Below, piece by piece: positions 45,791 to 53,284 of a stretch of 53,284 bases of DNA. Each line of letters opens with the position of its first letter. Position 1 is the stretch's first letter. Location of the stretch: positions 1 to 53,284 of the forward strand of contig LKUE01000209.1 in NCBI GenBank assembly GCA_001412365.1, given 5' to 3'. The translations under genes were made by a program, and so were the position numbers. Below the pieces are notes generated by a model. The model ran no database searches. It was not told the DNA's origin and saw nothing but the letters and a program-made list of their open reading frames with translations. This DNA comes from Desulfuromonas sp. SDB. Its GTDB lineage: Bacteria; SDB-A.

Positions 45791-46783
45791 TTAATAAATT
45801 GGAGATAAATCAACAAACCAGATAAATCCCCGGGGAATTCTTCCTGCATGGGCTACAAATAACAGGCTATCTCCCCGGGCTAGTCTTTCCGCAGGGGAAG
45901 TTTCACTGCAGGTTGCCACCACCTGCCCTTCCCGGTCAACTGCTATAACTCCCTGAACATCTGCAGCCACCAAGATGAAATCGCCAAAACCGACAAGATC
46001 GTAAGCGGGAAAATCAATTATATTTTTTACCACTTCCGGTTCATGGGGGTTGCTGACATCAACAAGGTACAATCCTTCACTTTCTCCAGCAACAAAAAGC
46101 ATGGAATCAACTAACACCATATCCGCTATTGCTGGCAGATCTTCCAGTTGGGATAATTTTTCAAAATTACTGTCATTAAACCTGAATAAAAATAATTCTT
46201 TGCTGTCCCAACAGGCTGCAAATATTATATTATTCCCCATTTCCACCGAGGATACTGTTCCTGATAATCCTACCTTATCCAACAAGGAAAACTTTAAGTA
46301 ATCATTATCTGAATCTTGTCTGTAATACGCCTGCAATCCTGCTTTTCCTGCGGCACAGAAAACAAAGTTATCCGTAATTTCTAAATCAAAAGCAAAAAAA
46401 TTTGAATCATTGCTGTCAATCAGTCTACCTACTGCTCTGAAATTCTCTCCGCTTAGGTCAACAAATAAACCTCCATCCGAACCTTCCATTATTATCAGGT
46501 ATTGGTCAATAATTTTAAGATCCCTGACCAAATACCCCTCTCTGGTCAGATGACCGATTTTTGAATTTGATGGGTCTGCAGAAAGATCCCAAGCCTCAAC
46601 AACCTGTTTGCTCAAGCCATCAAAAGTGGCAAATAACAAACTGTCCTTGGCTGCAATTGAAGAACAGGTTCCGGTAATTGAATCCACTACATTTAGATTC
46701 ACCGGTTCAGTTTCTACCGGAGAAGAACAGGAAATCAACAGCAGATTAAACAAAATTGTCATTATCAGAATATTTCTAATCAT
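45791..46783 (-). CDS. Lipoprotein with LVIVD-type beta-propeller repeats
   Basis: From ATG 46783, with GAGGGA just upstream, the product is 330 residues and begins with a lipoprotein signal ending LLLISC (Cys about 18). A longer frame from 46822 would overlap the glycosyltransferase gene. The mature part has about seven repeats of the LVIVD/WD-like pattern. In these, a strand reporting a value is followed by a strand such as LYLVDVSNPHEPEVV, FVFCAAGKAGLQAYY or ILVAADVQGVIAVD. This predicts a propeller on the periplasmic or outer face of a membrane. The family is common in FCB bacteria and has no settled function. It overlaps the glycosyltransferase stop by eight bases. Confidence 0.83.
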   Translation of the reverse strand: MIRNILIMTILFNLLLISCSSPVETEPVNLNVVDSITGTCSSIAAKDSLLFATFDGLSKQVVEAWDLSADPSNSKIGHLTREGYLVRDLKIIDQYLIIMEGSDGGLFVDLSGENFRAVGRLIDSNDSNFFAFDLEITDNFVFCAAGKAGLQAYYRQDSDNDYLKFSLLDKVGLSGTVSSVEMGNNIIFAACWDSKELFLFRFNDSNFEKLSQLEDLPAIADMVLVDSMLFVAGESEGLYLVDVSNPHEPEVVKNIIDFPAYDLVGFGDFILVAADVQGVIAVDREGQVVATCSETSPAERLARGDSLLFVAHAGRIPRGFIWFVDLSPIY

Positions 46784-48194
46784 TGGTCCCTCGCTGAATT
46801 TTTTTTCTTCTTTGATAAGCATCTAGACGTGCTCCGTTTTTACTTTTCAATTTAAACTCTTCACTCCTCAACATATCGCTATTACCTGGATGCCTGCGGT
46901 AATGATAGAGTACTTGCGGTATTCTCAGCAACTTGTATTTTTCAGTTACCTTCAACACCATATCGTAATCTTCACCATAATTACAATAATCTTTTTCATC
47001 AAAACCGCCCATTTCCTGGATTACTGACTTTCTCCAGACTCTAACTGCTCCTGCTCCATCTACCCTTAGAATATTGTTCACTGAATATTCCAAATGCTTA
47101 ACTACCCCCATCTCTTCTATGATCTGATCATCTGGATCAATTAAATCATAGAAGCTAACTGCCAATCCTGCAGATAAATCCTGGTCCAATGATCTGGTAA
47201 TTACCTCCAGAGTTTGGGGCAGATAAACATCATCAGAATCCAACTGGGCGATGTATTCTCCTCGGGAGATTTTAATTCCTTGATTTAAAGCCCGGGCAAT
47301 TTTATTTTCAGTTAGTTTCACCAGCTTAATCCGCTTATCTTTTTTTTGCCAACTTTCCACTACCTCCACCGTATGATCGGTTGAGTTGTTGTCCACCACA
47401 ATTAATTCCCAATTCTGCATAGCCTGGGCGACCACACTGGCAATGGCTTTATTTAATAGTTCTGCCCGGTTATGAACCGGGACAACCACTGATACTTTCA
47501 CCGGATAATTTAAGTTAAGCTGAGGAACACTCTGGGCAGGTTCTTCAGCAAAATAAATTCCTTCCCTGTGCAAGAAATCAAAAAATATTTTCTCGGTTTC
47601 TGCATTAATTTCAGGAGGGTAGTACAGATAAGAAAAACCTCCTAAATCTCCCTGGGCAGGAAAAAATAACTTGTTTTTCAAATTAGTGTTATTCTCATTT
47701 TCACCATCTGCACGGTTGGAGTAATAGTAATAGAGAACTTGGGGTATTCTAAATATTTTATTTTGATTCCAAAATCTCAATTGGAGGTAGTAGTGAAACA
47801 TAAATTTATAGTGGAAGGGAAATCCCCCCATAGCTTCAATTTGTTTGAAATTGTAAAATCTTAATTTTCCAAAATTCCATCTCTCCGTCCAGTCATTGGA
47901 GTAATCTAACAATTTTATTTCCTGCTGATCCCAGTAATCAGAATATACTATTGAAGCTTCAGGTCTACGGGTAAACTCTTGTTCCACCCGGTCCAGTGCC
48001 CCTGGTTTAAGCACGACTCCATCCACCAGCACCCCAAAATATCTCCCTTTAAGTTTACGGTAAAATTCATGAATGGAGTTAATATCTATTCGGTCAGCTT
48101 GATGAATCTCATCTTGATGTAAATTTACCGCTTCTTTCAATCTTGAATAATTTTCATGTCCGTATTGTTTGCTTACCAGAATGGAAAACCTCAT
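46776..48194 (-). CDS. Family 2 glycosyltransferase with a duplicated, degenerate N-terminal half
   Basis: The 472-residue protein has a canonical GT-A fold in residues about 232-435. KVSVVVPVHNRAELLNKAI is followed by NWELIVVDNNSTDHT, the DxD-type metal site DSDD (319-322), EMGGFDE and RIPQVLYHYRR. The first ~165 residues resemble a shortened second copy: VDGVVLKPGALDRV (with DGVV where DSDD should be), MGGF at 122-125 and RIPQVLYYYY at 149-158. The N-terminal copy lacks the nucleotide-binding start and the metal ligands, so it is probably structural. Such enzymes build surface glycans. The start overlaps the stop of the lytic transglycosylase gene (ATGA). Confidence 0.9.
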   Translation of the reverse strand: MRFSILVSKQYGHENYSRLKEAVNLHQDEIHQADRIDINSIHEFYRKLKGRYFGVLVDGVVLKPGALDRVEQEFTRRPEASIVYSDYWDQQEIKLLDYSNDWTERWNFGKLRFYNFKQIEAMGGFPFHYKFMFHYYLQLRFWNQNKIFRIPQVLYYYYSNRADGENENNTNLKNKLFFPAQGDLGGFSYLYYPPEINAETEKIFFDFLHREGIYFAEEPAQSVPQLNLNYPVKVSVVVPVHNRAELLNKAIASVVAQAMQNWELIVVDNNSTDHTVEVVESWQKKDKRIKLVKLTENKIARALNQGIKISRGEYIAQLDSDDVYLPQTLEVITRSLDQDLSAGLAVSFYDLIDPDDQIIEEMGVVKHLEYSVNNILRVDGAGAVRVWRKSVIQEMGGFDEKDYCNYGEDYDMVLKVTEKYKLLRIPQVLYHYRRHPGNSDMLRSEEFKLKSKNGARLDAYQRRKKIQRGTND

Positions 48195-50347
48195 CGGGGA
48201 TAAACCCCCTGGTCTACTTTTTCATAAATTCGGGCAGTACTTAACACCTTGGGCACATATGCCCTGGTTTCCATAAAAGTTATCCCATCAATAAAATCTT
48301 CTTCCCCTAAATTATCCTTCCACCTGGCAGCATTTCCCGGACCGGCATTATAGGCAGCAATAGCAACTTCCATCCGGTCAAAGTAAGAATATTGAGAAGA
48401 CAGATAATAAGCGCCCATGTGAATATTGTGGTCAGGATCGGTTAAGCTGTAGTTAATCCATCCCAGGGTCTGGGCAATCCCCTGGGCAGTGGAAGGCATC
48501 AGCTGAGCCAGTCCGGTGGCTCCCGCCCAGGATTTTATCTGATGATCAAATAAACTTTCGGTACGAATGAGACCCTGGAGTACACTCACCGGCAGGTTGT
48601 ATTTATGGGCATAGCCTTCAATAATTAACCGATAAGCTTGGGGATAGAGTATGAAAAATAAGTCGGAAGGAAGTTTATCCGGGCAGTAACTTTTCAAACC
48701 ATAAGCAGTGCTAATTGCCCTGTACCGATCTAATCCACGATCCGCAGTGAAGGCGATTAAAAATCTTTCCCGGGGATTTAAGTCACTGGTGGCAGCTAAT
48801 TCACTTCGGGCAATATCTCTTAGCCCCGCTGCATATAGTAATTTGGCTTTTTCACAATGGAGACGGACTTCATCCCTGATTGAATATTGGGAAAACAAAT
48901 CTTCACAACTCACTGAAAAATCAACGGGCAAAGGCAGGGGAGAAATTCCCATGTCCAATAATTTATTTTCAGCTCTGCGGCTGAATTCGTTCCAGTAATC
49001 ATATTCAATTATTCTTTTGTAGATTTTTTCGGTAGTACCGGGATCACATAATTCAGCTGCGCTGTAGATTACCGGTATAATTTGATCAGACAGGGGACGG
49101 TTTAAATAATCCCCGACTAATTCCAGTTTCTCCTCTCTATCCAGAATATTCCACAGCAGGTTAAATGCGGGGGCAACCATGTCATTGGAATGGGGAGAAT
49201 TGAGTATTTCCTGCAGATGTCTAACTGCATCTGCAGTGTCCTGCTGTTGCAGGGAAATTTTAGACAGGTAATATAATCCGTCATCGTATAAATTTCCCTG
49301 ATTGCATTCGGAAATAAAAGTTCCCCACAGCTGTTTTTCCTGTTGGGTACGGTTCAACGATTGATAGCAGAGTCCAATATTGTAAAGTGCTTTGCACCTC
49401 CATTCTCCCCTGGCTGCCTGCTGAAGATATTCCAAAGCTTCAGGATAATTATTAATTTTTCGATAAGACCTGCCTAAAAGATAGTTCGCTTCATTGCTAT
49501 TTGGATGGTCATGGAGATATTGGTTAAGTAAATTAATCACAGACTGATATTCCCGCCGGGAACTCAGTGCTCTTGCCCTGGCTAAGCTATCTGCCTGCCC
49601 TATCCGGATTAAATAATTCCAGGCACTGTCCGAATAGGAGTTAGATTTAGAAAGTAAGGGAGTGAAATAAAAACTTGCTGAATTATAATCTCCACTTTGA
49701 TAATAAATTTTCCCCAATAAATAGTTAACATGATCGGAAGGATAAATTTCCTTTAAAAATCTCAATGCTTCCTGGTAGTTTTCTTTTTGTAAGTAAATCT
49801 GTCCCATTAACTCGGCAATATCTGAACTCAAATAGTTCTGGTAATTATTGACATATTCTTTTCCAGAATTTATAAACTGTACGCTGTCTGCTGACCTGAG
49901 CAGGGATATCAGGTAGTAGTACTGAACCACATCATCAAGATTATAAATTCTGTTTTGATGCAGCTGTTCACAGGCATTTAATAAAATCTGCTGAGCTTCC
50001 TCATACCGCCGCTGCTCCAGAAGTTCTACTCCATCCATCAATGATGCCAATTCACAATCATAGCTGGGGTTTTGTCTATGGGCTAAAGCTTTAATTTCTA
50101 CAGGAAGCTGATTATAGTCAGCAGTTTGGGATACCCAATACAGGCAGCTATCTAACGCATTTAACTGGTAGTAAATTTTTGAAGCCAAAACTGAAAATTG
50201 ATCGGAATTGACAGAAAAACTGTTTACTTCCCTGAGAAGATATCTAGCCCTGAGATAATCTCCCCGGTCAACCAGCTGTTCAATATCGTTAACAGAAGCT
50301 GAATGCAATGCTATGGGAATCATCAAAATAATCCATAATTTATTCAT
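48191..50347 (-). CDS. Slt-type lytic transglycosylase with a TPR-rich N-terminus
   Basis: The 718-residue protein has a signal peptide (MNKLWIILMIPIALHSAS), then about 550 residues of helical TPR-like repeats (for example YLLGKIYYQSGDYNSASFYF and YLLGRSYRKINNYPEALEYL). The catalytic domain (about 575-715) has GLIRTESLFD with the catalytic Glu at 597, AGATGLAQLMPSTA, GAYYLSSQ, AIAAYNAGPGNAARW and ETRAYVPKVL. It cleaves murein glycan strands in the periplasm to form 1,6-anhydro ends. The overall plan matches Slt70 but with true TPRs. It precedes the glycosyltransferase gene with a four-base overlap and follows the SpoIID-like gene after 54 bases. Confidence 0.95.
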   Translation of the reverse strand: MNKLWIILMIPIALHSASVNDIEQLVDRGDYLRARYLLREVNSFSVNSDQFSVLASKIYYQLNALDSCLYWVSQTADYNQLPVEIKALAHRQNPSYDCELASLMDGVELLEQRRYEEAQQILLNACEQLHQNRIYNLDDVVQYYYLISLLRSADSVQFINSGKEYVNNYQNYLSSDIAELMGQIYLQKENYQEALRFLKEIYPSDHVNYLLGKIYYQSGDYNSASFYFTPLLSKSNSYSDSAWNYLIRIGQADSLARARALSSRREYQSVINLLNQYLHDHPNSNEANYLLGRSYRKINNYPEALEYLQQAARGEWRCKALYNIGLCYQSLNRTQQEKQLWGTFISECNQGNLYDDGLYYLSKISLQQQDTADAVRHLQEILNSPHSNDMVAPAFNLLWNILDREEKLELVGDYLNRPLSDQIIPVIYSAAELCDPGTTEKIYKRIIEYDYWNEFSRRAENKLLDMGISPLPLPVDFSVSCEDLFSQYSIRDEVRLHCEKAKLLYAAGLRDIARSELAATSDLNPRERFLIAFTADRGLDRYRAISTAYGLKSYCPDKLPSDLFFILYPQAYRLIIEGYAHKYNLPVSVLQGLIRTESLFDHQIKSWAGATGLAQLMPSTAQGIAQTLGWINYSLTDPDHNIHMGAYYLSSQYSYFDRMEVAIAAYNAGPGNAARWKDNLGEEDFIDGITFMETRAYVPKVLSTARIYEKVDQGVYPR

Positions 50348-50401
50348 TTATCCCCCCTGCTTTAGGAAATATTGATTTTTAGAATTTTACTTATAAAAAA
50401 A

Positions 50402-51727
50402 CTAAAGTTCACTATACGGTGGACTCCCCTTGCAGTCAAGGGGTCCATTGCCGGATTTGCCGTATGCACATCTGTGTAGCTGATAACAATTCGCATATTC
50501 ATAGCAAGGTCTTTTTTCCTCCCAGCTTAAAGGGCTAATAGGAGGGGGCGAGAACAATTTTTTTAACTCAACTCCAGGAAAATAATGTTGTAGTATTTCT
50601 TGGAACTTATAGCCATTTACTGCCATCTGCAGTGCTCCTATCTGGCACATCCCCACTCCATGCCCCCAACCTGCCCCCTGTAGTTTAATAGAATCAGTAT
50701 AGAAAGTTAGGTTAAAACAAGCTGAAAACAGGGTTGAGTTTGACAATATTTTCCGAATATTTAGTTCTCCCTTAATCACTGCCTCCCCTTTTTCTCCAAT
50801 TATTTTAATTTCAGTATTGCGGAAGCTCTTATTAATTCTGGATATAAGGATATTTCGAATTTTTCCCACCTCATAATTAAATTGGTGAAGATTTTCTCTG
50901 ATCAACTCTAAATCAATAAATTCAGTCCATCTAAAATAATCTGGTACATATTCAAATCCGGGAATCAAACCCCGGGAAGGAGAACACCAAACCTCAGGGA
51001 AATCACCTTCAATATACTGCTGCCGGGAAATATCCGGAACCCGGTCAACCGGAGCATCCCATTTCCGGATTAGATAGGGATGGGAATTAAATTCCGGCCA
51101 TGCTTCCCCGTATTCCATGGTCAATCCTCCGCAAATTTTGGAAAATCTCAGATCGGCAATTTCATCTTTATAATGCACTACTTGACCTGATGTCTGCATC
51201 ACTGCATTTAATATGCAGCTGCTTTCTCTCAATATCCCCCGGTAATCCTGACAGTGGTCATCTGCGCAAAGATCATAGGGCTGATGGGGATGAGCAGCTT
51301 TCATCATACTCAACGCAGCAGTCCGGGCAACTACCGCATGAAGTTTCAAATATTCTCCGGGAAGATCAGCTTTCATCTCCGAACCAACTACTGAACATAA
51401 ATACTGATCCAGCCCCAGTTCATTAATTATTTGCAGCTTTTTGTTTTCATTTCTGATAATCAATGTCCCTCTGAACGCTTGATCTTCCAGATGCTCCCAG
51501 TGAAAACCTTGTCCTACGGGTATGTCTCTGACTACAAAATAATCATCAACTTTAACCTTGAACAACCGGTATAATTTCCCCCCTACTTCTACCTGATCAT
51601 CTTTGACCTTGACCTTGATATTTTCCAGGTTACCTTGTGGAATTGAAATTACTGCCTGATCACAATCAACTTTTAGAGCAACTTTGATAATGAGATCGTC
51701 ATCAACAGATTCAGATTTATGATTCAA
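50402..51727 (-). CDS. SpoIID/LytB domain protein without a recognisable signal peptide
   Basis: The 441-residue protein has a SpoIID core: LGLDQYLCSVVGSEMKADLP with the likely catalytic Glu117, KLHAVVARTAALSMM, CADDHCQDYRGI, SKICGGLTMEYGEAWPEF and GAGWGHGVGMCQIGALQMA. SpoIID-type enzymes cleave denuded murein glycan. The N-terminus is hydrophilic with no membrane segment. Its ATG overlaps the previous stop (ATGA), so a longer form with a signal is unlikely. The C-terminal ~50 residues hold four Cys (CYEYANCYQLHRC, then PLDC). The gene sits between LD-carboxypeptidase and Slt genes, a murein-processing context. How it reaches murein is not evident. Confidence 0.88.
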   Translation of the reverse strand: MNHKSESVDDDLIIKVALKVDCDQAVISIPQGNLENIKVKVKDDQVEVGGKLYRLFKVKVDDYFVVRDIPVGQGFHWEHLEDQAFRGTLIIRNENKKLQIINELGLDQYLCSVVGSEMKADLPGEYLKLHAVVARTAALSMMKAAHPHQPYDLCADDHCQDYRGILRESSCILNAVMQTSGQVVHYKDEIADLRFSKICGGLTMEYGEAWPEFNSHPYLIRKWDAPVDRVPDISRQQYIEGDFPEVWCSPSRGLIPGFEYVPDYFRWTEFIDLELIRENLHQFNYEVGKIRNILISRINKSFRNTEIKIIGEKGEAVIKGELNIRKILSNSTLFSACFNLTFYTDSIKLQGAGWGHGVGMCQIGALQMAVNGYKFQEILQHYFPGVELKKLFSPPPISPLSWEEKRPCYEYANCYQLHRCAYGKSGNGPLDCKGSPPYSEL

Positions 51728-52644
51728 GGTGTCACCGCTCCTTCTACAAAATTTATAATCCGTGAATCAGCGTTAATTTCCACTTCCACTCCCAGAGGTA
51801 AAGTAATTTTATCTCTAATATGACCAAATGGAGCATTGAGAAGTATAGGAACACTTAACCTGGATAACCGTTCTTTTACCACTTCCCACAATAAATCTGA
51901 ATTGACCGATTCTGCCCGGACATTTCCTACCACAACTCCGGCTGCCTTGGAAAACTTTCCAGCATCAAACAGATGAGTTAACATCCGATCCACTCGGTAG
52001 GGCTCTTCTCCCACCTCCTCCCAAAAAATAATTCTGTCGGTGGTATCAATTTCCCAATTAGTCCCCAGGGAAGTTTGTATAAGGGAAAGACATCCTCCGG
52101 TTAAAATTCCCCTGGCTTTTCCGGAGTTCATGCTAAAACAGTTATCAGGAAGTTGGAAAACTCCGTATCCATCCGGGGAAGTCAGCATCTTCTTCCAAAA
52201 ATTAAAAGTAAATTTTGACTGGTGCTCACCGAAGTCTGAACTCAGCATGGGACCGTAAAAACTTACCATTTCAGCTTTAAGCATTTTTAAATTTATTACA
52301 GTTAAGTCTGAGAAGCCGCAGAAGATTTTATTAAATTTTTGTAAATTCTCAAAAAAATTATCCAGCTGGGTCAACCGGCTGCATCCATACCCTCCCCGTA
52401 TTCCCATAACTATCTTGGCTTGGGGATCAGTAAATGCCTGCCGAATTCCATTAAATCTTTGCTGATCGGAGGCACAAAGGTAATCATGTTGAATATCCGG
52501 GGAAAAATCAAAATCCCTGACCTTGTATTTATTTTTTTTCAGGAATTTAACTGATTGATAAAACCGGTTGATATGTTTTAAAGGTCCCGCAGGTAATACA
52601 GGAATTATCTCATCGCCCGGTTTAAGCGAATGAGGTTTTTTCAT
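51724..52644 (-). CDS. LD-carboxypeptidase, peptidase family S66
   Basis: The 306-residue protein has the S66 order: IRGGYGCSRLTQLD, then FCGFSDLTVINLKM with the nucleophile Ser112, WEEVGEEPYRVDRML with Glu209 or Glu210, and APFGHIRDKITLPLG with His275. The spacing agrees with the Ser-Glu-His triad of LdcA. The usual HGPM oxyanion segment reads YGPM here. Without a signal peptide it should be cytosolic, trimming the terminal D-Ala from recycled murein tetrapeptides. The stop overlaps the SpoIID-like gene start by four bases. The alternative is an MccF-like immunity peptidase, but the murein neighbours favour recycling. Confidence 0.92.
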   Translation of the reverse strand: MKKPHSLKPGDEIIPVLPAGPLKHINRFYQSVKFLKKNKYKVRDFDFSPDIQHDYLCASDQQRFNGIRQAFTDPQAKIVMGIRGGYGCSRLTQLDNFFENLQKFNKIFCGFSDLTVINLKMLKAEMVSFYGPMLSSDFGEHQSKFTFNFWKKMLTSPDGYGVFQLPDNCFSMNSGKARGILTGGCLSLIQTSLGTNWEIDTTDRIIFWEEVGEEPYRVDRMLTHLFDAGKFSKAAGVVVGNVRAESVNSDLLWEVVKERLSRLSVPILLNAPFGHIRDKITLPLGVEVEINADSRIINFVEGAVTP

Positions 52645-52682
52645 TAAAGATACTTATATCAGTAAGATAATGACCTTATTAA

Positions 52683-53138
52683 TTATTCTATGACCACACT
52701 CACTGAACCACTGCAATCCCATTCTTTCTCATATCCCATGGCATCTTCACCGTAAAGGTGAATGTCCAGGATAATATCCTCGTTTGGATTGTTGGTCATG
52801 TAAGTATGAATTTCAGCAGTAGGAATTGCATAAGCATTGAGTATGCTGTAATTTGATCCAGTAGCAGGTATGACCGAATTGAAATACCTGGTTACATTAT
52901 TAACTCCAGTAATTGATGAACCATCGGATTTTAGAAATCTGAATACTACTTTTAGAAGCCTAGCCTCTACATTATTTTCAACATTGACAGATACAGACAC
53001 TGCACCAGTGGTAGTAGTAGCCACAAAATTGTCAGGAGTAATACTGTATATATTTACTTCCGGTGCCCTTACCAAATTACTACAGCTAAATAAAATGAAC
53101 AACAAGCATACTGCAGTCAATGATACATACCTCTTCAT
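52683..53138 (-). CDS. Small putative lipoprotein of unknown function
   Basis: The 151-residue protein begins with a lipoprotein signal (MKRYVSLTAVCLLFILFSC), so Cys19 is probably lipidated. The mature part (about 130 residues) is beta-rich, with a strand pattern VSVSVNVENNVEARLLKVVF that resembles an Ig-like or LEA-type fold, and ends in a further Val/Ser-rich strand. No family is recognised. AAGGAGG lies upstream of the ATG. It precedes the LD-carboxypeptidase gene by 38 bases on the same strand and may be the first gene of that run. Confidence 0.75.
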   Translation of the reverse strand: MKRYVSLTAVCLLFILFSCSNLVRAPEVNIYSITPDNFVATTTTGAVSVSVNVENNVEARLLKVVFRFLKSDGSSITGVNNVTRYFNSVIPATGSNYSILNAYAIPTAEIHTYMTNNPNEDIILDIHLYGEDAMGYEKEWDCSGSVSVVIE

Positions 53139-53159
53139 TCCAACCTCCTTATTTCAAAA

Positions 53160-53165
53160 ATTATA
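53160..53165 (-). promoter_or_regulatory. Candidate -10 box before the small lipoprotein gene
   Basis: A perfect TATAAT reads on the minus strand 21 bases upstream of the ATG at 53138. The -35 position holds only a weak TTTTAA. This would give a short leader containing the AAGGAGG site. Confidence 0.3.
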
Positions 53166-53284
53166 CTATAATTCTTTAAATTTTAAAATTATTTTTTAAA
53201 ATCAGTAATATAATTATATAAACCAATTTATATCTTCTTATTTTTATAATCACTTATATTTAATTATTTTTTCATAACTATAAC

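Noticed and set aside
1-53284. tRNA, rRNA, CRISPR array, insertion sequence or prophage
   Set aside because: No cloverleaf-like or T-loop pattern in the gaps, no transposase, integrase or phage structural gene, and no spaced identical repeats were found by reading both strands.

Overview
The window is a densely packed, AT-rich bacterial chromosome segment with about 39 protein-coding genes on both strands. I see no rRNA, tRNA, CRISPR array, insertion sequence or prophage. Several traits point to a Gram-negative, probably anaerobic member of the FCB superphylum, for example a Cloacimonadota- or Marinimicrobia-like lineage. They are two secreted proteins with a type IX (Por) C-terminal sorting domain, a TamA homologue that is a lipoprotein (TamL type) next to TamB, many lipoprotein signals, PPi-dependent phosphofructokinase, ATP-dependent PEP carboxykinase, biotin-dependent carboxyl transfer and a 2[4Fe-4S] ferredoxin. 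The phylum is an inference; no 16S gene is present.

Layout. 1-3.3 kb: a large secreted lamin-tail protein with a sorting domain and a VOC protein (minus). 3.4-8.1 kb: a plus-strand operon of Nudix hydrolase, helix-hairpin-helix/outer-membrane-barrel protein and PriA. 8.1-13.2 kb: a minus-strand group of J-domain protein, ComEC, saccharopine dehydrogenase, PaaI-like thioesterase and a small ribbon-helix-helix-like protein. 13.3-24.7 kb: a plus-strand run of DUF3467 protein, acyl-CoA carboxyltransferase, biotin carrier, LonB-type protease, SerS, TamL and TamB. 24.8-29.5 kb: minus-strand PEP carboxykinase, PPi-phosphofructokinase, a polysaccharide-export protein and a ferredoxin. 29.6-41.7 kb: a plus-strand run that opens with two giant proteins (a TPR solenoid and a glutamine-rich coiled coil), then a small proline-rich protein, methionine aminopeptidase, an M18 aminopeptidase, a DegT aminotransferase and an HD-GYP response regulator. 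41.7-43.1 kb: a lipoprotein and an acyl-ACP thioesterase. A gene-free stretch of about 650 bp follows. 43.7-53.1 kb, all minus: a double CAP-domain protein, a second sorting-domain protein, a beta-propeller lipoprotein, a double glycosyltransferase, a Slt-type lytic transglycosylase, a SpoIID-like protein, an LD-carboxypeptidase and a small lipoprotein.

How the genes fit together. Three themes recur. The first is envelope biogenesis and secretion: TamL/TamB, sorting-domain cargo, polysaccharide export, lipoproteins and murein enzymes. The second is DNA handling: HhH-barrel protein, PriA and ComEC, suggesting but not proving competence. The third is reversible, PPi- and biotin-linked central metabolism. 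The least explained part is the coupled pair of giant TPR and coiled-coil genes at 29.6-37.0 kb with its small partner, and it is my best candidate for an undescribed system. Other notable points are internal duplications with one degenerate copy (CAP protein, glycosyltransferase), a SpoIID protein with no export signal, frequent TTG start codons with strong Shine-Dalgarno sites, and many long C or G runs inside genes, including an 11-C run in tamB.
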